NCBI RefSeq assembly: GCF_000418325.1
Contig: NC_021658.1
Span: 6,435,501 to 6,499,500 of the forward strand
Origin: Sorangium cellulosum So0157-2
Lineage (GTDB): Bacteria > Myxococcota_A > Polyangia > Polyangiales > Polyangiaceae
Length of the DNA stretch: 64,000 nt
Direction: 5' to 3'
The translations under genes and the position numbers were made by a program. The number at the start of each line of letters is the position of its first letter. Within the stretch, counting starts at the first letter, position 1. The notes under the pieces were generated by a model. The model did not search any database, was not told the origin of the DNA, and saw only the letters and a program-made list of their open reading frames with translations. Of this stretch, positions 44,561 to 55,320 are shown in pieces.

Positions 44561-46579
44561 ATGTGCGGTATCGCCGGCCTGATCAACCTACGCTCCGACG
44601 CGCCGAACCCCGACCGCGACCTGGCCCTCAGGATGGCGCGGGCGCTCCGCCACCGCGGCCCCGACGGCTTCGGCATCTACCGCGATCGCCACGTCGCGCT
44701 GGCCCACGCCCGCCTGTCGATCATCGACCTCGACGGCGGCTGGCAGCCGATGGCCAACGCCGAAGAGACGCTCTGGGTCTGCTTCAACGGCGAGATCTTC
44801 AACTACATCGAGCTCCGCGAGGAGCTCACGGCGAAGGGCCACCACTTCCGGACCAAGAGCGACACCGAGGCGCTGATCCACGCCTACGCCGAGTACGGCG
44901 AGGCCATGGTCGATCGGCTGAACGGCCAGTGGGCGTTCGTTCTGTGGGACGTGCAGCGGAGGCGCGCCTTCTTCTCGCGCGACCGCGTCGGCATCAACCC
45001 GCTCTTCTGGACGGTCCACCGCGGCGTCCTCCGGTTCGCCAGCGAGGTGAAGTCGCTCTTTCAGGACCCCACCATCCCCCGCGCGATCTCCCGCGACGGG
45101 CTCGACGAGGCCCTGACGTTCTGGGCGCCGGTCGCCCCGCTCACCCCGTACGAGGGCGTCCAGCAGATCCCGCCGGGCTCGGTGGCGACGCTCGATCTCG
45201 ATCGCGACGTGGCGCCGCGCGTCTCGATCCGCTTCCGGCCCGAGTTCCCCGTCGGGCGCGCGCGCGGGTCGGTCGACGACGAGGCGGCGCTCGTCTCGAG
45301 CGTGCGCGAGGCGGTCCGCGGCGGCTCGACGATCCGCCTGCGCGCCGACGTCCCCGTCGGCAGCTACCTGAGCGGCGGCCTCGACTCGACCATCGTCGCG
45401 GCGCTGATCGCCTCGAACCGCGAGGTGCCGCTGCGCACGTTCTCGGTCGAGTTCGCCGAGCGCGAGTTCGACGAGGCTGAGCACCAGCGCGACGCCGTCG
45501 CGCACCTCGGCACGTCGCACGCCTCGATCCAGTGCGGCGACGCCGACATCGCCCGCGTCTTCCCGGACGTCGTCTACCACGCCGAGGCCCCGCTGCTGCG
45601 CACCGCCCCGGCGCCGCTGTTCATCCTGGCGCGCCTCGTCCGGCAGAGCGGCTACCGCGTGGTGCTGACGGGCGAGGGCGCCGACGAGTTCTTCGCCGGC
45701 TACGACATCTTCCGCGAGGACCGCGTGCGCCGCTTCTGGGCGCGCCACCCGGACAGCAAGCTCCGGCCCCAGCTCCTCCTCCGGCTCTACCCCTACCTGC
45801 AGCGGTCGCCGGTCGCGCAGGTCGAGATGGCGAAGGCCTTCTTCGGGCGGAACCTCGCGCAGACGGACGACCCGTTCTACTCCCACCGCCCGCGGTGGGA
45901 CGCCACGAGCCGCATCAAGCTGATGCTCGACCCCGCGATGCGCGAGGGCGTCGCCGACACCGCGGCCGCCGATCGCCTGAGGGAGCAGCTGCCCGCGGAC
46001 TTCATGCGCTGGACGCCGCTCGCGCGCGCGCAGTACCTGGAGATCGCGACCCTGCTCTCGGGCTACCTGCTCTCCTCGCAGGGCGAGCGCATGATGATGG
46101 CGAACTCGGTCGAGGGTCGCTTCCCGTTCCTCGATCCCAACGTGATGGACGTGGCGGACGCGCTGCCGGACGCGCTCAAGCTCCGCACCCTCGACGAGAA
46201 GCACGTGCTCAAGCGCGCGATGGGCGACCTCTTGCCGCCCGGCGTCCTCGCGCGGAAGAAGCAGCCGTACCGCGCGCCCGTGGTGCAGCCGTTCTTCGGG
46301 GGCGGGTCGCCGGACTACGTCGAGACGTGCCTGTCGCCGGACGCCATCAAGGACGCGGGCATCTGGCAGCCGCAGCCGGTCGCGTCGCTGGTCGCGAAGT
46401 GCCGCAAGACCGGCGGCAAGTCGATGAGCAACACCGACGACATGGCGTTCTGCGCCATCCTCTCCACGCAGCTCATGGCGCGCGACATCCTCCAGGGCGC
46501 GCGGGTCGTCTCGGCCGCCGACGACACGTCGGGCCGGCTGGGCGTCGACGTCGACCGGCTACGCGACGCCGCGGGCTGA
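44561..46579 (+). CDS. Asparagine synthase-like amidotransferase
   Basis: 672 residues. N-terminal glutaminase (class II, Cys2 after Met; MCGIAGLINL, FNGEIFNY, HAYAEYGEAMVDRLNGQWAF). C-terminal synthetase with SGGLDSTIVAALI (ATP) and GEGADEFFAGYDIF. It amidates a carboxylate using glutamine. It is translated right after the ligase, so it is more likely to modify the carrier-bound acid or a partner product than to make free asparagine. Some exosortase-associated clusters pair ACP, ligase and an amidotransferase of this type, but no exosortase is here. Confidence 0.88.
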   Translation: MCGIAGLINLRSDAPNPDRDLALRMARALRHRGPDGFGIYRDRHVALAHARLSIIDLDGGWQPMANAEETLWVCFNGEIFNYIELREELTAKGHHFRTKSDTEALIHAYAEYGEAMVDRLNGQWAFVLWDVQRRRAFFSRDRVGINPLFWTVHRGVLRFASEVKSLFQDPTIPRAISRDGLDEALTFWAPVAPLTPYEGVQQIPPGSVATLDLDRDVAPRVSIRFRPEFPVGRARGSVDDEAALVSSVREAVRGGSTIRLRADVPVGSYLSGGLDSTIVAALIASNREVPLRTFSVEFAEREFDEAEHQRDAVAHLGTSHASIQCGDADIARVFPDVVYHAEAPLLRTAPAPLFILARLVRQSGYRVVLTGEGADEFFAGYDIFREDRVRRFWARHPDSKLRPQLLLRLYPYLQRSPVAQVEMAKAFFGRNLAQTDDPFYSHRPRWDATSRIKLMLDPAMREGVADTAAADRLREQLPADFMRWTPLARAQYLEIATLLSGYLLSSQGERMMMANSVEGRFPFLDPNVMDVADALPDALKLRTLDEKHVLKRAMGDLLPPGVLARKKQPYRAPVVQPFFGGGSPDYVETCLSPDAIKDAGIWQPQPVASLVAKCRKTGGKSMSNTDDMAFCAILSTQLMARDILQGARVVSAADDTSGRLGVDVDRLRDAAG

Positions 46580-46591
46580 GCCCGCGCGCCC

Positions 46592-46620
46592 GGCGCCCGG
46601 GCGAGGCGGAGCCGGGCGCC
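46592..46620. terminator. Hairpin between convergent genes
   Basis: GGCGCCCGG (46592-46600) pairs with CCGGGCGCC (46612-46620) around an 11-base loop, immediately after the amidotransferase and just before the lipoprotein stop on the other strand. Confidence 0.6.
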
Positions 46621-46625
46621 CCTCC

Positions 46626-47849
46626 TCAGAGGGGCCGCTTGCGCACCCCGCCGGAGCCCTGCTCCTCCACCCAGAACACGAACCCGCCGTGGAGCGCGAT
46701 CCCGCGCGGGCTGCCGCCCTCGTGCAGCACCTGTTGCCGCCCCGAGCCGTCCTTGCGCTTGCGCAGGACGCGCGGGGTCCCCTGATCGGTCCAGTAGACG
46801 AAGCCGTCCTCCGCATCGTCCACGGCGATGCAGTCGGGGGACGGGTGCGCCACGTCGTCGTCGTCGGGCGTCCAGAGCGCCTCCGGCTCCCCCGAGCGGT
46901 CCTTCCGCGCCCGCATCACGGCGGCTTCCGCCTCGCCGGCGTTGCCGCTGCGCGGGCTGTTGGTCCAGTAGACGAACGCGTCATCGACGGCGATGGCGTA
47001 CGGGAACGACTGGTTGTCCGCCAGCCTGTCCGTCTGGCCGTTGCTTCGCCGCGTCCGGTTCACCGTGCCGCGCGCGCTCCGATCGACCCAGTACACGAAC
47101 TCCTCGTCGAGCACGATGAGGTGCGGGGACGCGCGCTCGTCCTCGTGGAACCGGTCGTCCGGCCATCCGTCGGGCATCGTGATCTGACCGATGAGGCTCC
47201 CCCTCCCGGGCATGCCGATGCCGGCCGAGCGCTGCGCCCAGAACACCTCCCGATCGTCCGCCGCCACGCCGAGGGTCGCGAAGCTCGAGTCGAAGATCTC
47301 CTTCGGGTCCTCTTCTCCCTCGCGATCCACCCACATGATGTTCTTGGCGTTGAGGTTGGCCCAGAAGACGCCGTGCCGGTTGACCGCGATCCCGTACGGC
47401 GCGTTCTGCCCGTCGGCGAGGAGCGTGACCGGCCCGCCGCGGGCCGGCACCTTCTGCACGCTGCCGTTCACGCCTTCGCCGGCCGTCCAGTAGACCTCGT
47501 CGTCGTAGATGAAGAGGTGCTTCCCGTTCGCGTCGTCCGGGGTCGGGTACCCGCGCGCGATCTCCGTGATCCCGCTACAGCTGCCGTCGCGGCACATCCC
47601 CCCGTCCAGGCACACCGCGCCGCAGGCGCCGCAGTTCAGGGGGTCGGCGTCCACGGGCGTCTCGCATTCGCCGTCGCCGTCGCAGTCCGCCAGGCCGGCC
47701 TCGCACCCCGATGACCCGCCGGAGGACCCGCCAGACGAGCTCGCGCCGTCCCCTTCCCCCACCGCGAAGTCCCCGAGCAAGCTCGTGCATGCGGGGGCGA
47801 TCGCGACGGCAACGCTGAGCATCAAGCCGACCCGGAACGCGTGGCGCAT
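46626..47849 (-). CDS. Beta-propeller lipoprotein
   Basis: 407 residues. Signal peptide with lipobox-like IAPAC (Cys21). A Ser/Gly linker and a small Cys-rich region (DCDGDGECETP, NCGACGAVCLDGGMCRDGSC) precede six repeated strands of DxxVYWT/FVYWTN type, typical of a six-bladed low-density-receptor-like or NHL propeller. No enzyme motif. Last gene of a kinase operon: its ATG overlaps the stop of the upstream PEGA-like gene by one base (TGATG). Likely an envelope-bound sensor or binding protein. Confidence 0.85.
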   Translation of the reverse strand: MRHAFRVGLMLSVAVAIAPACTSLLGDFAVGEGDGASSSGGSSGGSSGCEAGLADCDGDGECETPVDADPLNCGACGAVCLDGGMCRDGSCSGITEIARGYPTPDDANGKHLFIYDDEVYWTAGEGVNGSVQKVPARGGPVTLLADGQNAPYGIAVNRHGVFWANLNAKNIMWVDREGEEDPKEIFDSSFATLGVAADDREVFWAQRSAGIGMPGRGSLIGQITMPDGWPDDRFHEDERASPHLIVLDEEFVYWVDRSARGTVNRTRRSNGQTDRLADNQSFPYAIAVDDAFVYWTNSPRSGNAGEAEAAVMRARKDRSGEPEALWTPDDDDVAHPSPDCIAVDDAEDGFVYWTDQGTPRVLRKRKDGSGRQQVLHEGGSPRGIALHGGFVFWVEEQGSGGVRKRPL

Positions 47850-48835
47850 CAAAAAGTCCCCTTCGCTCCCGCGGAGCCGAGCCCGATCAGGGGCGTGATC
47901 GATATCCCGGCGCGCTGCGGCGAGCTCGGCGCCGTGAGGAGAAGAAACGTCCCGACGCCGACGCCCGCGGCGCCGATCGCGAACCCGATCGTCGAGAGGG
48001 TGCCCATCGCATGGTAGCTGTCGACGTCGCCCTGGAGCGACGGGTCGCACCGGTCGGCTGGGCAGCGCTCCGAGAGGTCGCGGTGCTTGCCGATCGCGAG
48101 CACGCCGCCCACCGCGCCGGCCGCGAGCCCGACGCCGCCGAGCCCCAGCGCGGCGATCCCCAGCACGGTGCGGGTGCTGCCCCCCGAAGCAGCGCCAGGG
48201 CCCGCGACGGGCGCCGGCGCGACCGGCCGGGGCGGCGCGGGCGGGGGTGGCGGCGCGAGCGGCTTGAGCTCGAGCGCGACGGTCTCGCTCGCGCCCTCCG
48301 CCAGGGTCACCTTCGCCTCGACCGGCGCGAACCCCGCCGCCTCGGCGCGCACGGTGTGGTCGCCGGGATCGACCGGCCGCTTGACCCCGAGCGCGGCGCG
48401 CGGCACGGGCTCGCCGTCGATCGTGACGGCGGCGGTCTCCGGCCCGCGCACCGAGATGAGCACCTGCGGGATCCTGGGCGCGAGCGCGTCGAGCTCGCGC
48501 TGGGCCGCCGCGATCGCCTCGAAGAACTGCTCGGGCGATTTCTCCGGCGCCCCCTCGCGGACGATGCGGCTGTACGACTCCTGCGCCGCGATCCACGCGC
48601 CCAGGCCCACCTGGGCGCGCGCGACGCCGAGCAGCAGCGTCGGGGCATGGATGATGGCGTCGGCGCGGCGGAACCGATCGAGCGCGGCGGAGAAGTCCTT
48701 CCGGTCGAGGGCCTCCTGGCCCTCCACGGCGAGCGAGCGCGCCGTCGCGCGGTCGGCGTCCGAGACCTGCGCCAGCGCGGCGGGCGCGCAGGTCAGCGCG
48801 AGCAGCAAGGAAGCGATCCCTAGTCGACGAGCCAT
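47849..48835 (-). CDS. Exported TPR/PEGA-like protein with membrane segments
   Basis: 328 residues. Signal peptide (LLALTCAPAALAQ). A helical TPR-like segment (about 28-125), a PEGA-like beta domain (PQVLISVRGPETAAVTIDGE, then VDPGDHTVRAEAAGFAPVE), and a Pro-rich linker. Two glycine-rich hydrophobic helices follow (TVLGIAALGLGGVGLAAGAVGGVL and GFAIGAAGVGVGTFLLL, cited by region). A common layout in myxobacteria next to kinases; function unknown. Its gene begins 35 bases after the kinase stop and its stop is coupled to the next start. Confidence 0.85.
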   Translation of the reverse strand: MARRLGIASLLLALTCAPAALAQVSDADRATARSLAVEGQEALDRKDFSAALDRFRRADAIIHAPTLLLGVARAQVGLGAWIAAQESYSRIVREGAPEKSPEQFFEAIAAAQRELDALAPRIPQVLISVRGPETAAVTIDGEPVPRAALGVKRPVDPGDHTVRAEAAGFAPVEAKVTLAEGASETVALELKPLAPPPPPAPPRPVAPAPVAGPGAASGGSTRTVLGIAALGLGGVGLAAGAVGGVLAIGKHRDLSERCPADRCDPSLQGDVDSYHAMGTLSTIGFAIGAAGVGVGTFLLLTAPSSPQRAGISITPLIGLGSAGAKGTF

Positions 48836-48870
48836 ACGAGCGAAGTGTGTGCGAGGTGCTGCGGTGAACT

Positions 48871-50397
<1,527 letters not shown>

Positions 50398-50562
50398 GGA
50401 GCCTCCCAGACCTTCTCGGATATCACAGATGGCCGTCCAGGGTCACGTTTGCGCCGTGAAAAACCACATCCGGACGACGTCGCCGCGGGCGCGGCTTGTG
50501 CCGCGCGTCACGAAGCGCGCGGGCCCTCGGGCGCGCTGTCGTAACGCGAGCCTGGCGCGAGC

Positions 50563-51936
50563 CTAGCGCGAGCCCGAGCTCGCCGCGGGCTCCTGCGGAG
50601 GCCGCCGCGCGCCGGACGGAGCCGGAGGCGCGCTGCCCGCGCCCGCGGCGCCGAGCGGCGTGCCCGTCGTCTGCGCGAGCTTCTGGCCCCGCGGATCGTC
50701 CGGGAACGCGTCGATGAACTTGCGCACGTGGTGGCGCGACTCCTCGAGGATGCCCGCGCGGAACGTCAGGAGCGCGAGGTTGTAGCGCGCGTCGGCGTTC
50801 CTCGGATCGGCCTTCAGGGCGGCGAGGTAGCCCTGGCGCGCGCCGTTGTAGTCGCCGCGCTTGTCGGCGACGAGCGCGAGGTTGTAGAGCGCCTCGGCGT
50901 CCGAGGGATCCTGCTCGGCGAGCGGCGCGAGGCGCGCCCTGGCCCCGTCGAGATCCCCGGCGAGGATCGCGAGCGCGCCCGCGAGGAGCTGCGCCTTCCG
51001 GCCGGCGCCTGCCTCGATCGCGCCCTCCACCTCGGCCCTGGCCTCCGAGAGGCGGCCCTCGCGCTGGAGCGCGAGGGCGAGCGCGTAGCGGAGCCGCGAC
51101 GGATCGCCGCCGTCCTCCAGCGCGGCCTGCGCCTCGGCGCGCGCGCGCTCGGGGCGGCCGGCGACGGCGAGCGCCTCGGCCAGGACGGCGCGCGCGCTCT
51201 TCTGCTCCGGGCATCGCTCGCGCGCCGCCTCCGCGTCGCGGAGCGCGGCGACGGCGTTCCGGGAATGCAGCCTCGCCTCGGCGCGGAGCGAGAGGCAGGC
51301 GCACGTGGCCGGCGCGGCGGGCGCTGCCGCGCCGGGGTGCATCTTCAGGCAGCGCGCCGCGACCGCGTCGAGCTCGTCGAGCTTGCGCCGCTCGCGCGGC
51401 GGCCTCGCGAGCTCGTCGACCGCGCGCAGGTGCGCGCCGTCGCGGCGCAGCGCCGCCCACCACATCCGCTCGGGCGACCCGAGCAGGGGCGCCGCCCCGA
51501 CCAGCTGGACGGCGCCGAGGCCGATCACGACGATGGCCGCGCCCATCCGCCGGTGCTTGAAGGTCGAGCCGAGCCACTGCTCCGCCGCCGCCGCGGCGAG
51601 CGTCGCCAGCGCCGCCCACAGCGGCACGGCGACGAGCACGGCCCCCTGCGCGAGCGGCGCGCGAGGCCCGCGGTAGAAGAGCGGGACCGCGAGCGCCGCC
51701 GCGATCGCGAGCCAGAGGAGCGCCGCGCCGTTCCTGGCGAGCCGCGTGTCCAGCCGCGCGGCGAACCACGCCGACAGGCCGAGCGCCGCCGCGAGCGCGG
51801 CCGCCGAGAGCGCGCCGGAGAGCGCGAGCGCCGACGGCGGCAGCGGCTCGGGCGAGAGCCACGTGGGCGCGATCGCGAGGACCGCGAGGTGCAGCGCGCG
51901 GCTCAGGTGCAGGGCGAGCTCGGCGAGCCAGGGCAC
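50563..51936 (-). CDS. Membrane protein with TPR repeats
   Basis: 457 residues from GTG. Four N-terminal helices (residues about 12-165) are followed by soluble tetratricopeptide repeats (ALAVAGRPERARAEAQAAL; DAEALYNLALVADKRGDYNGA; DARYNLALLTFRAGILEESR), and a Pro/Ala-rich tail. TPRs bind partner proteins. Function unknown; position upstream of the kinase suggests a signalling or envelope role. Confidence 0.85.
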   Translation of the reverse strand: MPWLAELALHLSRALHLAVLAIAPTWLSPEPLPPSALALSGALSAAALAAALGLSAWFAARLDTRLARNGAALLWLAIAAALAVPLFYRGPRAPLAQGAVLVAVPLWAALATLAAAAAEQWLGSTFKHRRMGAAIVVIGLGAVQLVGAAPLLGSPERMWWAALRRDGAHLRAVDELARPPRERRKLDELDAVAARCLKMHPGAAAPAAPATCACLSLRAEARLHSRNAVAALRDAEAARERCPEQKSARAVLAEALAVAGRPERARAEAQAALEDGGDPSRLRYALALALQREGRLSEARAEVEGAIEAGAGRKAQLLAGALAILAGDLDGARARLAPLAEQDPSDAEALYNLALVADKRGDYNGARQGYLAALKADPRNADARYNLALLTFRAGILEESRHHVRKFIDAFPDDPRGQKLAQTTGTPLGAAGAGSAPPAPSGARRPPQEPAASSGSR

Positions 51937-52022
51937 GGCGTGACCTTAGCCCAGGGCCCCCCGCGGACCAAACGGCGCCCGAGCGGCGCGGCGGCGGCCA
52001 GCGCTCCGCGGGGGCGTCGCGC

Positions 52023-52556
52023 TCACGGCAGGACCATCTCGATCTCGACGGCGACGCGCGTCCCGGGTGGCGGCACGCCGATCCCGAGCGGGATCATCCG
52101 GAGGCACTGCGCGGCGTCGGGGCGCTCCATCCCTCGCACCTCGCTGATGCCGCGGGCGATCTCTTTCCCGGACTCGTCGAAGGTCATGCTGAAGAGGTAC
52201 TTGGCCCGCGGCGGCGCGGGGTTCTTCCTGACCGACGGCTCCCAGCACTGCTTCAGGAATTGCGGCCGCCGCGCTTCGAGCGCCTTCACGGCGTCCGCCT
52301 CGACGCGCTTGTAGAGCTCGCGCCGCAGCGCCGGCGGGGCCGCGGCCGGGGCCGGGTAAGGTTGCGACGCAGGCTGTGCATCCGCCGGCGCCGGCGGCTC
52401 CTTCACGGAAGCGGCCGCGGCCTCCGCGCCCGCAGGCGGCGGCGCAGGCGGCGGCCCGGAGGAGGGCGCCGGGCGCTGGAGCCCCAGGTAGAGACCGGTC
52501 GCGATGACGACGCTGCCGAGCACGATCGCCGCGGGGGTCATCAGCTCCTTCTGCAT
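52023..52556 (-). CDS. Small membrane-anchored protein, AgmX/TonB-like end
   Basis: 177 residues. One N-terminal membrane helix (AAIVLGSVVIATGLYLGL), then a Pro/Ala linker, and a C-terminal domain (about 100-177) with ELYKRVEADAVKALEARRP, LFSMTFDESGKEIARGISEV, CLRMIPLGIGVPPPG and VAVEIEMVLP. The end resembles the AgmX/TonB-type C-terminal fold in other myxobacterial envelope proteins, though this is tentative. Starts at 52541 or 52556 are both possible. Likely envelope role. Confidence 0.7.
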   Translation of the reverse strand: MQKELMTPAAIVLGSVVIATGLYLGLQRPAPSSGPPPAPPPAGAEAAAASVKEPPAPADAQPASQPYPAPAAAPPALRRELYKRVEADAVKALEARRPQFLKQCWEPSVRKNPAPPRAKYLFSMTFDESGKEIARGISEVRGMERPDAAQCLRMIPLGIGVPPPGTRVAVEIEMVLP

Positions 52557-52621
52557 GGTGGAGATCGCCGTCCAGGCGCCGCGCAGGCCGCGCGGCGCGA
52601 GGCTGGCCGCCCCGCCCGACC

Positions 52622-53626
52622 TTACTCCATGGCGACGACGGCGGAGGTGTACGAATAGTCGTTGTTGGTCCAGAACGGGCTCTCGGAGCTCCCGCAGAGG
52701 CCCACGTTGTACTGGCCGGGGGGCAGCGAGAGCACCGCGCTCAGCCCCATGCTGACGCTCGTGTTCGCCGGGACCCGGAGCGCGTACACGCCGGTCCCGG
52801 TCGGGTGGATGTCGCCGAGCGGCTCGATTTCCTGGGAGCAGATCCAGAGAAAAAGCCGGTCCGCCGGGGACGCCGCGGCGCCGAGCGCCTTGTTGGACAC
52901 GACGAAGACGCGTTGCCCCGGGTCGGTCACGCTCACGGTCGCAGGCGCGGCGAGGAACTGCAGCGTGGCCCGCGGGTCGGCGCCCATGCCCGAAACGGAG
53001 GTGCTCGAGACCACGCCAGGCGGCCCAGGCGGCCCCGGTAGACCCGGCGGCCCCGGCTCGCCCGGCGGCCCCGGCTCGCCCGGCGGCCCTGGCTCGCCCG
53101 GCCCGCCCGGCGGCCCCGCAGGCCCGATCGGACCGGCGGGGCCGGGTGGGCCCTGCAGGCCGACCGGGTCGCCGACCCACATGCCGCCGCTGTCGATGAC
53201 GAGGCGGCCGCCGACCGAGATGGAGCTCGGCGTGATGGGGCCGGCGACGTTGCTGGCCAGGAGCGCGTACGGGACGCTCGCGATCCTGGCGCGCGGGGTC
53301 ATCTCGGGGTCGTCCCCCACCCGGATCCCCAGGTAGCGCGCCGTGCCGTCGAACACCGGCTTGTCCACGGGCGTGAGCTCGCCGAGGTCGACCGAGAAGT
53401 ACCCGTGGTCGAACGTGACGGTGTGGACCTCGCTCCAGATGGGCACGGCGGCGTCGACCGCGTCGTAGAACGCGAACACCACCTCGAGCGTGTCGTCGAT
53501 GGGCCGTCCTGCCGCATCGAACAGGCGCCCCTGATGGGTCATCGTGAGCGGGACCGCCGCGGCGGCGGGCCCGGAGAGCGCGGTCGCCGCCGCGAGGACC
53601 AGCGCGTTGATCGTTCGTGCCTTCAT
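52622..53626 (-). CDS. Secreted collagen-like protein
   Basis: 334 residues. Signal peptide ends at about GPAAAAV. An N-terminal domain (about 25-150: TMTHQGRLFDAAGRPIDD, FDHGYFSVDLGEL, RIASVPYALLASNV) resembles the stalk region of other bacterial collagen-like proteins. About 16 uninterrupted Gly-X-Y triplets (GPPGPAGPIGPAGPPG... through GLPGPPGPPG) follow. A C-terminal beta domain (about 210-334) may be the trimerising or ligand-binding head. GGGAGC lies upstream of the ATG. Likely an exported fibre in the matrix or on the cell surface. Confidence 0.88.
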   Translation of the reverse strand: MKARTINALVLAAATALSGPAAAAVPLTMTHQGRLFDAAGRPIDDTLEVVFAFYDAVDAAVPIWSEVHTVTFDHGYFSVDLGELTPVDKPVFDGTARYLGIRVGDDPEMTPRARIASVPYALLASNVAGPITPSSISVGGRLVIDSGGMWVGDPVGLQGPPGPAGPIGPAGPPGGPGEPGPPGEPGPPGEPGPPGLPGPPGPPGVVSSTSVSGMGADPRATLQFLAAPATVSVTDPGQRVFVVSNKALGAAASPADRLFLWICSQEIEPLGDIHPTGTGVYALRVPANTSVSMGLSAVLSLPPGQYNVGLCGSSESPFWTNNDYSYTSAVVAME

Positions 53627-53955
53627 CGCGAGCTCCCGTCGTTCGCCCTCGCGAGCCGGCGCCAGGGAGCGCCGCGGCGCACGTCGCGCGCGGAACGAGC
53701 GCGGCCCTGGGGGCCGGAAATCCTCGGGCGCGGCGAGCTCTGCCCTGTCTCGCGAAGGAGCAGCGCCTTCGATGCCGGAGGTCACCGGCCGGTTGCGGTC
53801 GCGCTCGCGTTCGTTCCGCCTTCGCCCGGGTCGGTCGCGCGGCGCCGCCCGGGCGGCGCCGCCGCGGGCCGAGCGTCCGGGCCGGTCACGCGCCTCGAGC
53901 GGACGCGCCCCGAGCCGACGCGCGGGCGACCCCGCCGGAGATCGCCGGCGCCCCG
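53627..53955. other. Intergenic spacer, no gene seen
   Basis: 329 bases between the M16-partner stop and the collagen-like start. It is GC-rich with Arg-rich random frames and no recognised gene, RNA or repeat. It probably contains the collagen-like promoter. Confidence 0.5.
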
Positions 53956-55320
53956 CTACTCGAGGTCGAACGGCTCGACCTTTACCTCGGTCAGCCTCGG
54001 GACGGCGGCGGCGACCGCCTCGCCGATCTCCCCGTGGGTCCCGACGACGCCGATCACGAGATCGTCCTCGGAGATCCGGCGCCGCACGGCGGCGTTCGCC
54101 TCCTCGAGGGTGACCTCCTCGACCCGCTTCAGGTAGGTCTCGTGGTACCCCTCCGGCAGGTCGTACAGGATCTCCTCGAGCTTCTGGTGCACGCGCTTCC
54201 GCGCGGTGTCGATCTCGAACGCGTGGGAGCGGACGAGGTAGCGCTTCACGAACGTGAGCTCGTCCTCGGTGATCCCGTCGCGCCGGAGCGCCTCGAGCAG
54301 GCCGAGCTCCAGGGAGAGGCACGCGGCCGCGTCCTGCGCCGCGGGCGCGGTCCACATGGTGAAGGCGTCGCGGTGCCGGTCGAAGCCCGCCCGCGACGAG
54401 GCCCCGTAGGACCAGCCGCGCTTCGCCCGCACCTCCTGCATCAGCCGCGACGAGAAGGTGCCCCCGAAGGCGGTGTTCGCGACCAGGAGCGCCATGTGAT
54501 CCGGGTCGTGCGCGTCGGTGCCGAGCCCGCCGATGACCATCTGCGTCTGCGTCCGCTCGGGTTTGTCGACGAACACGAGGCACCGCCCCGGCCTGGCCGG
54601 CGGCTCCGTCACCGGATCGGGGATCGACTCGCCCTCGGGCAGGCCGGACAGGAGGCGCTCGGCGACCCGGTGCGCCTCGCCGGGCTCGATGTCGCCCGAG
54701 ATGGCCACGAGCGCGTTGCGCCGCGTGTAATGCCGCGCGTAGAACGCCGCGACGTCGTCGCGCGTGATCTCCCGCAGCGTCGGGATGGTGCCCGCGATGC
54801 GCCGGCCGTAGGGGTGCCCCGAGAACAGGGTCCGCCGGAAGGCGCGGCTGCAGAGCGCGCGATCGCTGTCGCGCGCCTCGATGAGCTCGGCTTCGGCCTC
54901 GCGCAGGAGCCGCGCGAGCTCGGGCGGCGAGAACGTCGGGCGCGCGAGGAGCGTGGCCCCGAGCTCGATGAACTTGTCGAGCGAGCGCTTGATCACCTCG
55001 AAGTGCACCGTGGTCGCGCTCGTCGCCACGTCCGCGCCGAACTCCCCGCCGAGCGCGTCGATCGTCTCCTCGATCTCGTTCGCGCTGTAGCCCTCCGCCC
55101 CGCGGCGGAGCATGCGCGCCGTGATCCGGGCGAGCCCCTCGCGCCCGACCGGATCGTGCGCCGAGCCGGAGCGGAACGCGACCACGATGCTGACGATGGG
55201 GAGCGCGTGGCTCGTCTCCACGAGCACCGCGCCGTCGCGCGGCGCGACGCGCGCGCCCGGCGCTCCCCTGCCCTGCCCCTCGGCGCCCCACGCGACGGCG
55301 CCCTTCACGCTCTGGGTCAC
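53956..55320 (-). CDS. M16 family peptidase-like partner, inactive site
   Basis: 454 residues, inverzincin fold. The zinc motif HxxEH is missing (position occupied by GLARITARMLRRG), while the substrate-binding RTQTQMVIGGLG and SSRLMQEVRAKRGWSYG region is kept. This is the pattern of the non-catalytic subunit of paired M16 enzymes. GTG start overlaps the stop of the active subunit by four bases (GTGA), so the two are coupled and likely form a heterodimer. Confidence 0.9.
   Translation of the reverse strand: MTQSVKGAVAWGAEGQGRGAPGARVAPRDGAVLVETSHALPIVSIVVAFRSGSAHDPVGREGLARITARMLRRGAEGYSANEIEETIDALGGEFGADVATSATTVHFEVIKRSLDKFIELGATLLARPTFSPPELARLLREAEAELIEARDSDRALCSRAFRRTLFSGHPYGRRIAGTIPTLREITRDDVAAFYARHYTRRNALVAISGDIEPGEAHRVAERLLSGLPEGESIPDPVTEPPARPGRCLVFVDKPERTQTQMVIGGLGTDAHDPDHMALLVANTAFGGTFSSRLMQEVRAKRGWSYGASSRAGFDRHRDAFTMWTAPAAQDAAACLSLELGLLEALRRDGITEDELTFVKRYLVRSHAFEIDTARKRVHQKLEEILYDLPEGYHETYLKRVEEVTLEEANAAVRRRISEDDLVIGVVGTHGEIGEAVAAAVPRLTEVKVEPFDLE

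Noticed and set aside
44561..46579. Ordinary asparagine synthetase gene asnB
   Set aside because: The catalytic parts fit, but one-base coupling to a ligase and ACP argues for a dedicated pathway, so the symbol was not given.
53627..53955. Short plus-strand gene in the collagen-like upstream region
   Set aside because: The open frames are Arg/Pro-rich, lack ribosome binding sites and extend antisense into the M16 gene.
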